A model generated the notes under the pieces. The model ran no database searches and had not been told where the DNA came from. It saw only the letters and a list, made by a program, of their open reading frames with translations. Shown here one piece after another: positions 1 to 11,569 of a stretch of DNA of 64,000 nt. Where the stretch lies: NCBI RefSeq assembly GCF_002288925.2, contig NW_022098021.1:32025484-32089483 (forward strand). Direction: 5' to 3'. Each line of letters opens with the position of its first letter. Position 1 is the stretch's first letter. A program made the position numbers and the translations under genes. The DNA is from Delphinapterus leucas. Its lineage: Eukaryota; Chordata; Mammalia; Artiodactyla; Monodontidae.

Positions 1-2113
1 CCCTAAGTGTGACACTGAAAGCAACACTCTCCAAAAGCAACTGAGCAAATGAGGCAACATCCCCTGTTCTCCTTGAAGATATAAACTTATGAGCATATTT
101 ACTCCCTACCTGCATCTCCAAAACGTTCTCACACAAACCATTTAATATATTTTCTAAATGATGCTAAAGTCAAGCAAGCATTTAATATTATCAAACCCAT
201 CTTTCCATTTTTTTTCTTTTCAACCCAATTTATCTTTAAATTTATGTTTAGGTTTACAAATCTAATCATGTATTTAATATATAATACTAATTTTCAAAAT
301 CAAAGTGCCTGAAACATTACCAAATAGATGGATAGTGATGAACTTTCTCTTCAATGAGAACTTCAGCATATGATTTGCATTTGCACCAAATTCTTATTTT
401 ATGGAAAAAAAAGTCCTGTTTTCTATAATGACCAAGGAATAGGCCTAGAGATATCCCTTGTAAAGACTCCTTGATGCCAGAGCATATCAGCATGAAAAAG
501 TAATAAAAGAGAGCTCACAGAGATCTAAAAAGTTTATGGAAAGAACAACTACTTCATAATGAGAGTTTCCAGATCACAAACTAGAAAGAAGAAATCCAAC
601 TATAAATCTATATTCAGAGTACAGCAGAGGAAATAGGATATGAGATAATTTTTGCCTTAGTTTTTGAGCAGCACAGATCTTATGAACGGAGGTGGAAGCT
701 ATTCAATAACATTTATTGCGAGCCTCGTTCAGTGCTTTCCATGGGTGGGCAGTCAATAAATCTTATCTGGAGATGATATTTATGCAATGATAATCAGTCT
801 ACCTCAGCATAGCAATTTGGGGGGAGAATATTGTCTGTAGCAAGGTTAAGCCTTGTGAAGTAAAATGATAAAAGTAAGGGCAAAGACCAGATGTGGAAAG
901 TATTCAAAAAAGAAATTAAGGTTTATGCAATATTTGCATAAGCATTGGCAACTACAATTTAGAAAAGTAAATGCATTTTCAGAAAAATTTGAAACACATT
1001 TTGGTAAATGTAGGGAAAGCATTAAAATTAGACATGATTCTCCGCCCCCACCCCAAACTTCACCAACCAACACATATTTATTTCCTCATTCAAACAACGA
1101 AGACACAGAAGAAATTTGACCTTTGTTTCAGGGCAGAGTGGGATCAGTCATATACAACGGAGCCCTTTTATCTTTGTTTCTTGACTCTATGTAGACTAAA
1201 TTAACAAGTTATAAACACGATCCCTAGAGTTTTGCCACACAAAATATCAAACTAAATAATTTCATACATTGACTTAATGGTATGGTTCACCTGTAAAAAA
1301 TAATTTAAACATAGAGTTTAAAATGGTTGATTTTAAGTTGAGAATCTTTATGTTCTTTGAATGAACTAAAATTCATTACCTCATTTCAACACACACACAC
1401 ACACACACACACGCCCAAGAGCACTCTCAGTGGACACCCAGGTGCTAGTATATGAGCTGGTCTCGTGTTTAGAAAAAAAAAATCCCAAGCCATGCTGACA
1501 GTTAATGTAGAAAAAAATCTATACTTTTTCCTTATGAAAAATTTATTTTTACATAAGTTTGTATGGAATTTTAAAATAATAGAAATTTCAATTATTCTTT
1601 TTTTCTATCTAGTAAGAGAACTCTAGTTTGAGGAATGACTTATGGTGAGGAATAAAGTGAGGAGTAGAGAAGGAAAAAGCTGCTATGACAACGTTTCTCT
1701 AATTAGGTGGCACGTAGAGTTATTTCACTCCATTCACCATAAAGTTATACAACATGCATGTTTTAGAAGTTGTTAACGACTCAAAAATAATATGTAAGGT
1801 TAAAAATATAAATAATTGGAGCTGAATCTGTCACCTTAATAGTCTAATTTCTCATTTAATGTTTGTATGATTAGTAAGAAGGCAAGCTACATAGCAGACA
1901 GGACACTGTTACAAACCCAAAAAGGAAAAAGATAATTGACTGCAAATTTCAGGTTACCCAACCACTCAAATCATTTCTATGTTAGGGTCTAATTTTAGTT
2001 TTCTTAGACGAGTCTATATCCTCCTTCCTTTTCCCGTTCATAAACCCAGTCTGAAGCTCTGTGGCTGGCATAACTCCCCGAGATTTCAGCAGCCAGCTAG
2101 GAACAGTAACTTT
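1..2113. other. AT-rich non-coding stretch
   Basis: No gene is seen. Open frames here are under 90 codons, overlap each other on both strands, and resemble no family I know. The only defined structure is a short (AC)n tract near 1.4 kb. The rest is AT-rich single-copy-like DNA or repeats too decayed to name. Confidence 0.6.
1389..1412. repeat. (AC)n microsatellite
   Basis: Twelve uninterrupted AC dinucleotides, ending where the tract breaks to 'acg'. It is a candidate polymorphic marker and no function is implied. Confidence 0.95.
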
Positions 2114-2129
2114 TACCTGATCTTTTCTT

Positions 2130-2335
2130 TTTTTTTTTTTTTTGCTGTACGCAGGCCTCTCACTGTTGTGGCCTCTTCCGTTGCGGAGCACAGGCTCCAG
2201 ACGCGCAGGCTCAGCGGCCATGGCTCACGGGCCCAGCCGCTCCGCGGCCTGTGGGATCTTCCCGGACCGGGGCACGAACCCGTGTCCCCTGCATTGGCAG
2301 GCGGACTCTCAACCACTGTGCCACCAGGGAAGCCC
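2130..2335 (-). mobile_element. CHR-type tRNA-derived SINE, young copy
   Basis: Read on the minus strand this is a complete short SINE. The head complements 'CCAGGGAAGCCC', a tRNA-like region with Pol III box A/B sequence follows, and the element ends in a poly(A) tail seen here as a T run at 2130-2143. It is bounded by a perfect 16-bp target duplication, 'tacctgatcttttctt', at 2114-2129 and 2336-2351. Body CpGs are largely preserved ('gacgcgcag', 'ccgctccgcgg'), which suggests a recent insertion. The body is shorter than the ~300-bp SINEs elsewhere in the window, so it probably belongs to a different, younger subfamily. Family knowledge: CHR SINEs are tRNA-derived and mobilised by L1 in whales and their relatives. 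Confidence 0.92.
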
Positions 2336-2805
2336 TACCTGATCTTTTCTTATAGAGAAAATGGGGAAGAAGAAAACCTAGGCTGTTCAGTTAGCAGAGA
2401 CAATGAAACCTAAAATAGATTTCTTTTTCGTAGTTGGAGGGGATATGTAGATGGGGCAGGCAAGGGAAGTGTAAGAGGCAAATTGTCCCCAGGAGCTGCC
2501 ATCAGCCAAACAACCAGGAAGATAAACTGAAAATAAGAATAACTTCTTTTCACTGGGGCTTCTCATTTTCCACAAACTGCTCTGCATCCATATTGCAACT
2601 TCATCTCTGACTTCCTTCTGTAAGGAAGTCTGTTGTCACAATTCAAACGAACAAAGTTTACAGTAAATCTTTACAAAAAGACAGCTGAAGCCTTGGGAGC
2701 AAGTCGCTCTGAAAACCTGGAGAGGACAAAACTTCACAGTGCACAGAGACCAAATCAAATAAATTACATATTTGTGCCAGTACCTTTTGGAAACATATTG
2801 GACTT

Positions 2806-2854
2806 CACACGCACACACACACACACACACACATACACACACAAGCACACACAA
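2806..2854. repeat. (CA)n imperfect microsatellite
   Basis: CA/AC dinucleotides interrupted by single 'g', 't' and 'ag' changes. It sits about 100 bases before a GA-rich tract. The interruptions suggest an ageing array. Confidence 0.92.
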
Positions 2855-2950
2855 ATTAGAAAATTCTGAATGTGTCACACTTTCCTCATTAAGCCTGACA
2901 TAAGAACATGTGTGCGCATACATGCATGTGTGTATGTAATGTGTGCGGGC

Positions 2951-3012
2951 AGGGGGGAGAGAAAGAGAAAGACAGAGAGAGGAGAGAGACAGAAAGACAG
3001 AGAGAGAGACAG
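2951..3012. repeat. GA-rich polypurine tract
   Basis: About 60 bases of almost pure purine on the plus strand (GA, GAAA and GACA units). A short stretch of mixed TG/CA sequence separates it from the upstream CA tract. It is low-complexity DNA, and the apparent protein frames across it are artefacts. Confidence 0.9.
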
Positions 3013-3889
3013 AACTGTAGCAAAACCCATAGAAAGAACCCAAAAGAGATGAAAAAAGTTTTTTTCCATTCTTTGTAATGTTCAAGTACTTAGGAATTAC
3101 TATATCAGGATATACCCCATTCAGGCAAAAAAAGTTTCATGTTAGAACTTCGGGGAAAATGTTTTGGAATAGGATTCTATATGAGTCTGGTTGAATTAGA
3201 GGTGGTCAAATAAGGGGCATAAATTAAACACCAGTCAAATTTAGGAACATTGGCTAAACAAGGTGCAACAAATAAGGTGTACAGCAAGAATTTATTAAAT
3301 ATCCACTCTTCATCCATTCAACTGTCATAAATATTTGTTGAGCACCTACAACATTCCAAATTCAACCTCTGCTTTCAGTGAGTTCACAGATAACCTTATC
3401 CAGGTGACCAAAGGTGACACTTCTGGGAGTCAGGCAGCAAGGATCAGAAATTCAGGCTAAAGAGAACAAAGAGAAAAATCAGATACCTGGGCAGAGGAAC
3501 AAAGCCAAGAGAACCTGGGCCGTCAGACCAGTTGATCTGCCTCGATTAGCAGAGAGATGCTCAATCTCAATTCAGGAAGGCTCCTGAATCGCAGATGGGA
3601 AACTAAAGTTGACCCAAATCCTATACAGTCTTCTCTCCTCCCGTGTCAGTCCCCATATCCCCTATTATCACCCCCACCCTCACTTCCATCTTTGTACATT
3701 CCTGCTCAAACCCTGTATTTTAGTACAAAAAGACTGTTAAACGCATTCTTTCTGACCATCTCCTGCCTCTTCTCTGCTCTCACTCCTCACCCAGATGATG
3801 GAACCAATTTCAGATCTGCACATACAACACGCTCTTTCATACTTACATGCTTCTACCCGAGCCTCCATGTGACAAGTTCTCACACATGC

Positions 3890-4080
3890 TAGGCATTGTG
3901 CCAAGTGCTCAATGTGAATTGCTCATGTAACCCCCATGAAGAGGCTACGATGGTTATTATTCTCTCCCAAGGAAAACCGACAAGGAAACCGAGACTTAAA
4001 GAGTTAACTTACACAATAATTCACAGCCATGAGTTGAAATGAGGTCCGAAGCCTTGAAACCTGCCTCCAAAGTCAATTTC
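3890..4080 (-). mobile_element. MIR SINE fragment
   Basis: The order 'gtgccaagtgctcaatgtg', 'ggttattattctc', 'aaggaaaccgagacttaaag' and 'ttcacagcca' matches the reverse complement of the ancient MIR core and 3' part. It is diverged and has no visible target duplication, as expected for its age. Confidence 0.75.
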
Positions 4081-4169
4081 ATCATGAGTCAGACCATTTC
4101 ACACTAACTCCTATCCCAAACAAACTTCCTCACTCCATCATTTGACTTTGATGCTGTTTTATATATCCC

Positions 4170-4355
4170 CTAAATAACCTGTCATTTCTCTGTCACAGCA
4201 CTTATCACACTCACCTTCATAGATCCATTTACTTGATTGTCTTTTCTCCAGTATCTAGAATAAGCCCACGAGCCCCTTACACTTGCAGAATTTAGCCCAA
4301 TGCCTGGTATTTGAAAGGTAAACAATGAAAGTTGTTGACAGGAATAAATAAATGT
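4170..4355 (+). mobile_element. L2 LINE 3' fragment
   Basis: 'cagcacttatcacactcacc' followed by 'aatgcctggtatttgaaagg' follows the 3' UTR pattern of the ancient L2 LINE. It is non-coding and heavily diverged. A further piece of similar tail may lie at 4535-4595, where 'ctggcacacaacaggagc' leads into 'gttgaataaataa'. Confidence 0.6.
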
Positions 4356-4641
4356 CATGAGGTTATGAAATCATGAGAATTGGAAGGATTAAAATATAAA
4401 TTCATCTAATTTCCAAGCCATTGTTCTTCCAGTGTACCATACTGGCTCCCAGCTAATTGTGGATAAAAGTGGAAACAAAATTGTCCATTCTGTCATCCTT
4501 GAATTAAGAGAGTGGGAGAATCAGAGTTAAAATCTACTGTTTCTTATATCTGGCACACAACAGGAGCTCAATAAAAGTTTGTTGAATAAATAAGCCTGGT
4601 CCTGATGTATAGGTAGCTGCTGACTCCTCACATAGGTTGAC

Positions 4642-4811
4642 AGTGAATGTGTTACTTAGATTGTGATCTGTAGACCAGTAGGATTGGCAACAGCAGGGAG
4701 CTTGTCAGAAATACAGAATCCCAGGCCCTGCCCCAGATCTGCTAAATCATAATTTGCACTTTATCAAGACCCCCAGGTGACTAGTATACACGGTAAATTT
4801 GAGAAGCACTG
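4642..4811 (+). mobile_element. MER5A-type hAT-Charlie element
   Basis: 'gatctgtagaccagtaggat', 'agcttgtcagaaatacagaa' and 'ccccaggtgactagtata' appear in family order, and the copy ends in the terminal inverted repeat 'gagaagcactg'. This is a non-autonomous hAT DNA transposon fossil about 170 bases long. The 5' terminal repeat is too decayed to read and no 8-bp target duplication is convincing. Confidence 0.8.
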
Positions 4812-5179
4812 CTCTAGAATGTATGCTGTGTATGGAGATGCGGTTCCCACCCAAGGGACTTGCAATTTAAGTTAGAGAGAAAAATTCTCCCAGTCATAAA
4901 ATACAGTAGATTAGCACCATAAAAACAATATTAATGTGAAGGAAGAGCAGCATTGATGTAAACTGAAAATTATAGAGAAGAAAATAATGCAGTATTTCAA
5001 GGAGCTCTTCTTAGGCAGAGGACACAGAGCTCTCAATACAGGTGCTGACTGCAAAAGTTTGGTAGTGAACCTCCTGCCCAGCACACCTGCCTTTAAATCA
5101 TAATGAAGACAGATCTCAGAAAACCCATGTGGTTGGCTTCATATTGCAACTCAAGGAGAAGACTTGTATAATGGACAAG

Positions 5180-5395
5180 GAAGCAGGATCTGGAGGTAAA
5201 CAGCCTGGGTTCAAATCCCAGCTCAACCATTGACCAGCTCAACAATCTTGACATTGGGCACACTGGTTAAACCTCAGGACAATATGGGTACCTAACTCAT
5301 AGAGTTGTGATGAGCATGGGATGAAACGATCCCTGAAAAGCACTTAGCAGAATGTCTGACACAAATAAGCGCCCAATAAAAATAATACGTAATTA
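5180..5395 (+). mobile_element. MIR SINE, near full length
   Basis: 'cagcctgggttcaaatccca' (tRNA-like box B region), a degraded core, 'agagttgtgatgagcatggg' and 'aagcgcccaataaaaat' follow MIR order from head to 3' end. Confidence 0.85.
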
Positions 5396-5719
5396 CATAA
5401 ACAAGATAATTCTTGAAATACATAGGCAACTGGTTTGCTTTGGCATGGCTCCCCTGCCCTGATAGGCTTGATGGGTAGCCTGGGTTGTCCCATCCCTCTT
5501 TCCAACTCCCCATCCCCAAATGTGGTCGCTTGGCTCCTAATCAGGGCCCATGAGCTAGGGTGCAGTTGAACCCCTTAACCTTATACGAAAATGTTGCATA
5601 CAGAAGTATTTGTGCATATTTCTTCAAAAAAGTTCATAGCTTTTACTAGATTTTCAAAGGCATTGATGGCCTCAAAAAGTCATTAATCACTATTCTAAAT
5701 GAGGTGGGATAGCACGTCA

Positions 5720-5930
5720 AAAGCAGGTAATAACAACAGACTTGAATTCGGTCCTGACTTCATGAGTTGAGTGACTTTTCTAAGGTATCGTCTCATCTTT
5801 AACGTGGGGATAATAACACCACCTTATTAATATCATTTCCTGTGAGGGATTGTGTAACTGTCAAGTGAGATGCTGTATGAAATGGTACCCTAGCTGTAAA
5901 AGGCTTCCAGGTGTTAGGGGCAGCTGTTAT
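5720..5930 (+). mobile_element. MIR SINE fragment
   Basis: 'acttgaattcggtcctgact' then 'gtctcatctttaacgtgggg' and 'ataataacacc' follow the MIR order. The 3' part is diverged. Confidence 0.65.
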
Positions 5931-5934
5931 TATT

Positions 5935-7802
5935 AGTGATTTCTCAAACATCTCCCACTCACTCCAAGGAACTGTGTTCTCAGGAAACATCCCCCTTTGA
6001 GAGCCACAAGTCAGGTAAACTGGTTAGGAGGCTTCAGTGCCCACAGCTTGTACCCCTGCGATGTTTATAAGGATGGAGATGGCTGAGTGAAGCAAGATGG
6101 AAACAGCAGCTGGGATGAGTGGTTACAATGAAATGTTGCTTAAGCAGGAAGAGGGGATGGTGGCAGCGTCTGGTTTGGCTGCCATGGGTTGCTATACTTT
6201 GATCTCTGGACAGATGTCTCAGGCAGGCATGCCCAGATGTGTCTTCCAGCCAGCGCTGTTTTCTCTTCAGCAACACATCTCCAGGCAGCCTTGCTGTGAC
6301 ATTTCCATTTATCAACAACAAAAGTGAGTGTAATACAGAATGAAGAAGTCAAAAGATTCTGCTTCTTTAATTAAAAGAGGTCAAAACAAAGCAGTATAGA
6401 GAAAGGGAAGGAAAACAAGACATATGCCTGGCTTTGAACCTAGACATTTCCACAGTAATCAAGTGGATTGTCAGGAAGCCATGAATGTATAGCTGAGGTG
6501 CAAGTGAAAATGAGACTGCGAGGGGTGTGATAACAGTCCTACATCGACAAAAATTTCATCTCATAGGACTCTTGTACAGGACGCCGACAGTGGGCTAGCT
6601 CTGTGCTGAGCACAAACACGGCTTCAGAGTTTTTAAAGATGTGTTACAGTCTTCGTCGTGTTCTTGAACAATTCATTCCAATCAACCAGTCTTTCCCAGC
6701 TAGCATTCCTTTTGAATTTCAGAAAGGAAAAGGCAGGTTCTCTGTCTTCCCCTTATTGATTTCAAATCAGAAATAAGGATATTAAATCAGTTAATGAAGA
6801 AATGACATAGGAGAGCCATGTTTTTTAAAATGTCATATCCTTGATAATATGGAAAAATAGGATGATGTTTGGAGTTTCCTGTCTCTAGGATTGAATCATG
6901 TTTGGGTCAGCCCATGACCATATATAGCTGATGTCCATGGCCTGGCATTTGCTTGCATTTCTTCTCTCTGAGCTTTACTGCTTGAACAGTGCTAGTAATG
7001 AGAGGAAATGTATTTGTCTCTCATAACTGTCAGAGATGACACAGAGAAGCAAAAGGAATGTGGGCGGTGCTGTTTTGTTTCTAATTAATGAGGGTTTTCA
7101 AGCATTTGTGTAAAAAAAAGAAGTTGACATTCAAAGGGTCGGAATCTATTGCCCTTTTCAATGTTTTCCTTTAAGGAAAAAGAAGACAAATTTTTATGTA
7201 AAGAAAATATTGTGTGTGCAATTCAATGGAAATGATAGGGACAGCCAGAAATGAAATACAAAAAAAAAAAAAAAATCATCCAGGTACCATAAAGCAATGC
7301 ATAGCTGAAGGTACCTTATTACTTTGTATCATACCTTCTCATTCTGAATAACTACTGTTATGTAATATGATTCATTGATGTTTAATAATAGAAATAACCA
7401 CAGTCAGATGCCAAATCAAGAAGAAAAGATCTGCACTTTGAAAAAAAGAACTCTCTTAATATACATAAACGTTCAGAGCTTGAGCTCTGAAAGGAATCCT
7501 GCAGTGGGGAGCTATTGAGAAAAGCAGTTCTGAGCTAAAGAAGTGGGGGGGGAGGGGGCGGGTGGCAAATCTAGTTACAATTCTGGCTCTTTCCCAGTTG
7601 AAGTAAGTGACACTATGAAAGTACATCTAGGCCTAGCTCTGTGTGTGTGTATACCACCACACACAGACACCCTTTCTGGTTGCCTAGTAGCAGCTGGCAG
7701 AATTCAGTGGGCAGTGTGTCCATCCATCAAATATACCTACTGAAGTGTCTAATGAGAAGAGAGTTCTGTGTTACTCATCTTAAGGGAATAAAAAAACAAA
7801 CA
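5935..7802. other. Non-coding stretch with a poly(A) and a G-rich tract
   Basis: No gene recognised. A 76-codon frame at 6097-6327 and its opposite-strand shadows show no family resemblance. A 16-base A run at 7260-7275 has no recognisable retroelement body attached. The interval 6950-7220 has several TAATTA-like and AT-rich motifs but no defined element. Confidence 0.55.
7545..7563 (+). other. G-rich tract, quadruplex candidate
   Basis: Runs of eight, five and three G separated by single A and C bases, followed by further G. Such spacing can fold into a G-quadruplex. The call rests on the base pattern alone. Confidence 0.5.
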
Positions 7803-8148
7803 GGGCTTCCCTGGTGGCGCAGTGGTTAAGAATCCGCCTGCCAATGCAGGGGACACGGGTTCGATCGCTGGTCCGGGAAGATCCCACATGCCATGGAGCA
7901 ACTAAGCCCATGAGCCACAACTACTGAAGCCCACATGCCACAACTACTGAAGCCCACATGCCACAACTACTGAAGCCCGTGTGCCTAGAGCCCATGCTCT
8001 GCAACAAGAGAAGCCACCACAATGAGAAGTCCGCGCACTGTAATGAATAGTAGCCCCCGCTCGCTGCAACTAGAGAAAGCCCACACGCAGCAACGAAGAC
8101 CCAATGCAGCCAAAAATAAATTAATTTAATTTAATTTAAATTTTTTTT
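7803..8148 (+). mobile_element. CHR-type SINE with an internal 23-bp triplication
   Basis: Head 'gggcttccctggtggcgcag', box A-like 'tggcgcagtgg' at about 7814-7824, and box B-like 'ggttcgatcgc' at about 7858-7868 form an internal Pol III promoter of tRNA origin. A body of about 220 bases follows, then a low-complexity tail of A, TTAATT and T units. Unlike the sister copies, the stretch beginning 'gccacaactactgaagccc' occurs three times in tandem at 7914-7936, 7937-7959 and 7960-7982. I could not find a clear target duplication. Confidence 0.92.
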
Positions 8149-8149
8149 A

Positions 8150-9575
8150 AACTAGACTTTATATCTCAAAGACAAAAAGCAAAACATAAGAATATCTCTA
8201 CAAGGTAACATAGCAACAAATAGAAGGTATTCATATTGCAAAGCGCAAAGTCAAGAAGTAAAGGGATGCCCAATACAGTGTTTAATAATTACCATAAAAA
8301 GAAAAGAATATACTTGTGATGCAGATGTGGGTTCAATCATTTATGTCTTCCTGAAAGAGGAGAGTTTTTAACAGACAAGGAGTGATGGAGATCTATGAGA
8401 ATTCACAGGTGAATGGAACATTCTGTTACCATACCCAGAATTTAACTAGCCACAAGTAACAAAAAATTGTGATGGACAGCAATTCAAAGCAATGGGGATT
8501 TCTTTGTTTCACATAACAAAAAGCCTAGAGATAGGCAGCTGCTGGTATTAATTCTGCAGTCTCAAAAGATAAGAGCTGGAATTTCTGTGATTTGAGGGAT
8601 CCTCCCTCTTAATCACCAGATAGCTGCTGCAGGTCCAGTCATTGTAACTTCATCCAAGGCAACAACAAAGCAAAGAAAGGATAAAAGGATGACAGAGGAT
8701 GGGAGGGGAGGAAAGGAGGAATGATTAGTACTCATGGTATATGTAGTATATGTCACTTTTACTAGGAAAAGTAAAAGTCTTCCCCAAGCCCCCAGCCCCC
8801 CTGCAGACTTCTACTTGTATCTTATTGGCTAAAAGTGTTTCTCAGGGCAACACAGGGATTCTGACAATGTGAGCCTTGAGTTTTTCCAGTCTCCAGAATG
8901 GCTGGCAGAAAGAGCTGGGGAATGTCTAATGATCTACCAAAAATTGGTGCCTGCCACAATTGGACAGACAAATAAGAGAACATATACAGGTTATGGAGAG
9001 ATTCACTTTCAGGACTGAAACTATCTAGATGGTATTTTGAAAGATTTTACAAAGCACCCAAAGAAAGCATAAAAGTAAATTGTGGGTAGAAATAATATCT
9101 AGAATATCTTGCTTACAAAAACATTCACACCCTTATTATACACTTTCACACTTTTATGCACTGGAAAATTTCTATCCATGACAGAAGATCAGCCATCTCT
9201 GAAACAGGATATGGCAGTAATTGACCATGCTGCACACAGGAATTCTATGACACAGGTTAAACAAGAAAAGAGAAGCCACTTTCACCAGAGCGAAGCTACA
9301 AAAACGAGTTGTTAGAATAGAATATATCTACTTAAAGCATCTCCCACTGAAGTTCCACATTTCACCTCTCTTCTCTGGTCTGTTATCAAACAAGTGACCT
9401 CTGTTTTTTGTAGCACCTAGGCACTTTGTCTTGTTTGGGGATGTTTTATTTAATTGCAGACACATCCTGCTGGGTACCCTTGTCCTGTTACCTGAAATGA
9501 GGAGGAACTGTAGGGGGTTTTGCTCTCTGCTTACTTCCTGTCAATGAAGTCTTTATGCATTGGGACTTTTGAGGC
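8150..9575. other. Non-coding, with a probable old repeat
   Basis: No gene. Around 8440-8930 the text 'agagataggcagctgctgg', 'tcattgtaacttcatccaag' and 'gcagacttctacttgtatct' reads like a common ancient mammalian interspersed repeat, but I cannot name the family. The remainder is AT-rich. Confidence 0.45.
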
Positions 9576-9579
9576 TCTC

Positions 9580-9745
9580 CACAACCCCATGATTTGAAGT
9601 GTTACTATCCCTATCTGAAAGTTAAGCAGCCTGAAGTTTAGAGAAGTAAAGTTAGATGACTGAGAAGGAACATCATAGAACAGCAGCTTGGTGCCAAACC
9701 AAGACCGTCAGACCACAAAGCCTGCTGTGGTGCCTCCTGAGCACG
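9580..9745 (-). mobile_element. MIR SINE fragment
   Basis: 'tactatccctatctgaaagt' followed by 'ttagagaagtaaagttag' resembles the antisense MIR core ('attttacagatgagg..gagaggttaag'). It is strongly diverged. Confidence 0.5.
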
Positions 9746-10104
9746 CTCTGATTCTGGAAGTCTAAGAGACTAGCCAAGAACTAGCAAACTAGCAAAATTT
9801 CTGCATTATGTTAGATGTTGAGTAAGTGAATGAAACCAATTCTACTCTGGCCTCAAAAGAGAGAGTAAAAACAAATGAAATATTTTCCAACTTTGAGAGC
9901 ACCAGGTCAGTTTGATTCAAGCCACTGTGGTCATCTGAAAGCCATTCTATGGTTCAGAGAAAGTAGCCATGGCATGCTGGGCATGCCAGTAGTTAGGCAT
10001 GCTGGGAGGTCCCCGACTATTTGCAGGACATAAGGTAACAGAATCCCGTGGAAAGAGTGAGAACCAAACAGTTCTGAATGTAACTCCTCATTCTAAGTAT
10101 CACT

Positions 10105-10245
10105 AGCCATTGTCCTCAGTTAATAGCTGAGTTCTCTGAGCCTGCTTTTCCTCTTGCGTACAATAGGGTTCATAATGTCTACCCAGTTGAAGTAATGTAT
10201 GCAAAGCACCTTGCATAGTGCCTGACACAGATAGCTGGTGCTCTA
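10105..10245 (+). mobile_element. MIR SINE fragment
   Basis: 'gagttctctgagcctgct', 'cttgcgtacaatagggttca' and 'gcaccttgcatagtgcctga' match the MIR core to 3' end on the plus strand. Confidence 0.7.
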
Positions 10246-10559
10246 GAAGGAGAGCAAACATGGGTGCTTGAGCCCTCTGTTAACACCATGGTCTCCATGT
10301 GATGATACTCCACAGGCCAGGGACCTTTCAAGGTATGACCCCAAAGTGGATGAGGGAAACAGAGTCAGCAGGACAGTTCTCCATGCCCCTGCCAGCCCAG
10401 GACAGAGCAATCTAGGGCTCAGTGCTACCTAAAAAGCACATTAATATAGTATTGGGAGAGTTTGAGCACATAGGAATGTGATAGAGAGGAGATGTCAGAG
10501 ATTAGGACTACTGAGAGATTGGAAGATGAAAGGGAGACCCAAGAGAACATAAGGCTTGC

Positions 10560-10692
10560 TAGCTGCATTGACCTTTTCCAAGTTACCTCGGTTTGGTTTC
10601 CTCATCTGTAAAATGGGGCTAATTGATAATAATACCTTCCTCATAGGGATGTTGTGAGCTTAAAATGAAGAAGCACTTAGAACAGTATGCAA
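10560..10692 (+). mobile_element. MIR SINE fragment, cut by a younger SINE
   Basis: 'ggtttcctcatctgtaaaat' and 'ataataccttcctcataggg' are close to the MIR core. The match runs up to 'gcacttagaacagtatgc', where the CHR SINE at 10693 was inserted. This fixes the relative ages. Confidence 0.85.
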
Positions 10693-11068
10693 GGGCTTCC
10701 TTGGTGGTACAGTGGTTAAGAATCTGCCTGCCAATGCAAGGGACATGGGTTCGAGCCCTGGTCTAGGAAGATCCCACATGCCACAGAGCAACTAAGCCCA
10801 TGCGCCACAACTACTAAGCCTATGCTCTAGGGCCCGCGAGCCACAATTACTGAGCCCGTGCACCCCAACTACTGAAGCCTGTGTGCCTAGAACCCGTGCT
10901 CTGCAACAAGAGAAGCCACCACAGTGAGAAGCCCATGCACCGCAATGAAGAGTAGCCCTAAGTCGCCGCAACTAGAGAAAGCCCGTGAGCGGCAACAAAG
11001 ACCCAACACAGCCATAAATAAATAAATAAATAAATAAATTTTTAAAAATTAAAAAAACAAAACAAAAC
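10693..11068 (+). mobile_element. CHR-type SINE with target duplication
   Basis: Complete SINE with head 'gggcttccttggtggtacag', a box B-like 'ggttcgagccc', a body ending in 'gacccaacacagcc', and an (AAAT)n tail followed by A-rich sequence. It is flanked by a 12-bp direct repeat, 'aacagtatgcaa', at 10681-10692 and 11069-11080. It lies within an older MIR. Confidence 0.93.
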
Positions 11069-11329
11069 AACAGTATGCAAAAAAAGAAAAAAGATCTTCT
11101 ACCAGGAAGATCAAATGCTCCACAATTAAAGAAGGTGAGGTTTTAAAGCCTTAGAATTTCATAAAATTATGTTACTCCCAACAGCAGAGTGGAGTGGAGT
11201 GGAATTGTTAGTGTGAACTAGGAAATGGGTGAGCAAGCAGTGAAAGCCTGGCAGTGGAAAGCCAGAGATGAGCCAGAGTTAGAATGGATACAAGGGTCAA
11301 GCCAAGTTTTGAAGTGGGTTGTTTTGGAA

Positions 11330-11569
11330 CAGGGTTTTTTAACCTTGTCACTATTGCTATTTGGGGCTAGATAATTCTTTGTTGTGGGGCTGTTCTGTGC
11401 ATTGCAGAATGTTTGGTAACATCTCTGGTCTCTACTCACTGGATGCCTGTAGCCCCTCCCACCCCCAAGTCTTGACAATCAAAATTGTCTCCACACTTTG
11501 CCATCTGCCTTCGAGGGCAGGGAAGGGAGAGAGGAAGGGGCTACAAAATCACTCAATTGAAAACCACTG
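11330..11569 (-). mobile_element. MER20-type hAT-Charlie element
   Basis: The sequence runs from a decayed left end 'cagggttttttaacc' through 'gataattctttgttgtgggg' and 'ctgtgcattgcagaatgttt' to the terminal inverted repeat 'gaaaaccactg'. This matches MER20 read on the opposite strand. It is a non-autonomous DNA transposon and the flanking 8-mers are not convincingly duplicated. Confidence 0.85.

Larger units (their letters stand above)
2352..3885. other. Non-coding, with two simple-repeat tracts
   Basis: No gene recognised. Open frames over 2.6-3.1 kb are produced by the CA and GA tracts listed separately. A phrase at about 3300-3370 ('ttgttgagcacctac') resembles a widespread ancient mammalian repeat, but I cannot set its borders. 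Confidence 0.6.

Noticed and set aside
2636..3085. 149-codon minus-strand frame with Cys/Val and Ser/Leu runs
   Set aside because: It is generated by translation of the CA and GA simple repeats.
6097..6327. 76-codon plus-strand frame with overlapping minus-strand frames
   Set aside because: No domain or family resemblance, and equally long frames exist on the other strand over the same bases.
7803..7880. tRNA gene
   Set aside because: The tRNA-like boxes belong to the head of a SINE, the fold is not a complete tRNA, and the same sequence recurs in all sister SINEs.
7914..7982. CRISPR-like direct repeats
   Set aside because: The three 23-base units abut with no spacers and lie inside a SINE in mammalian DNA.
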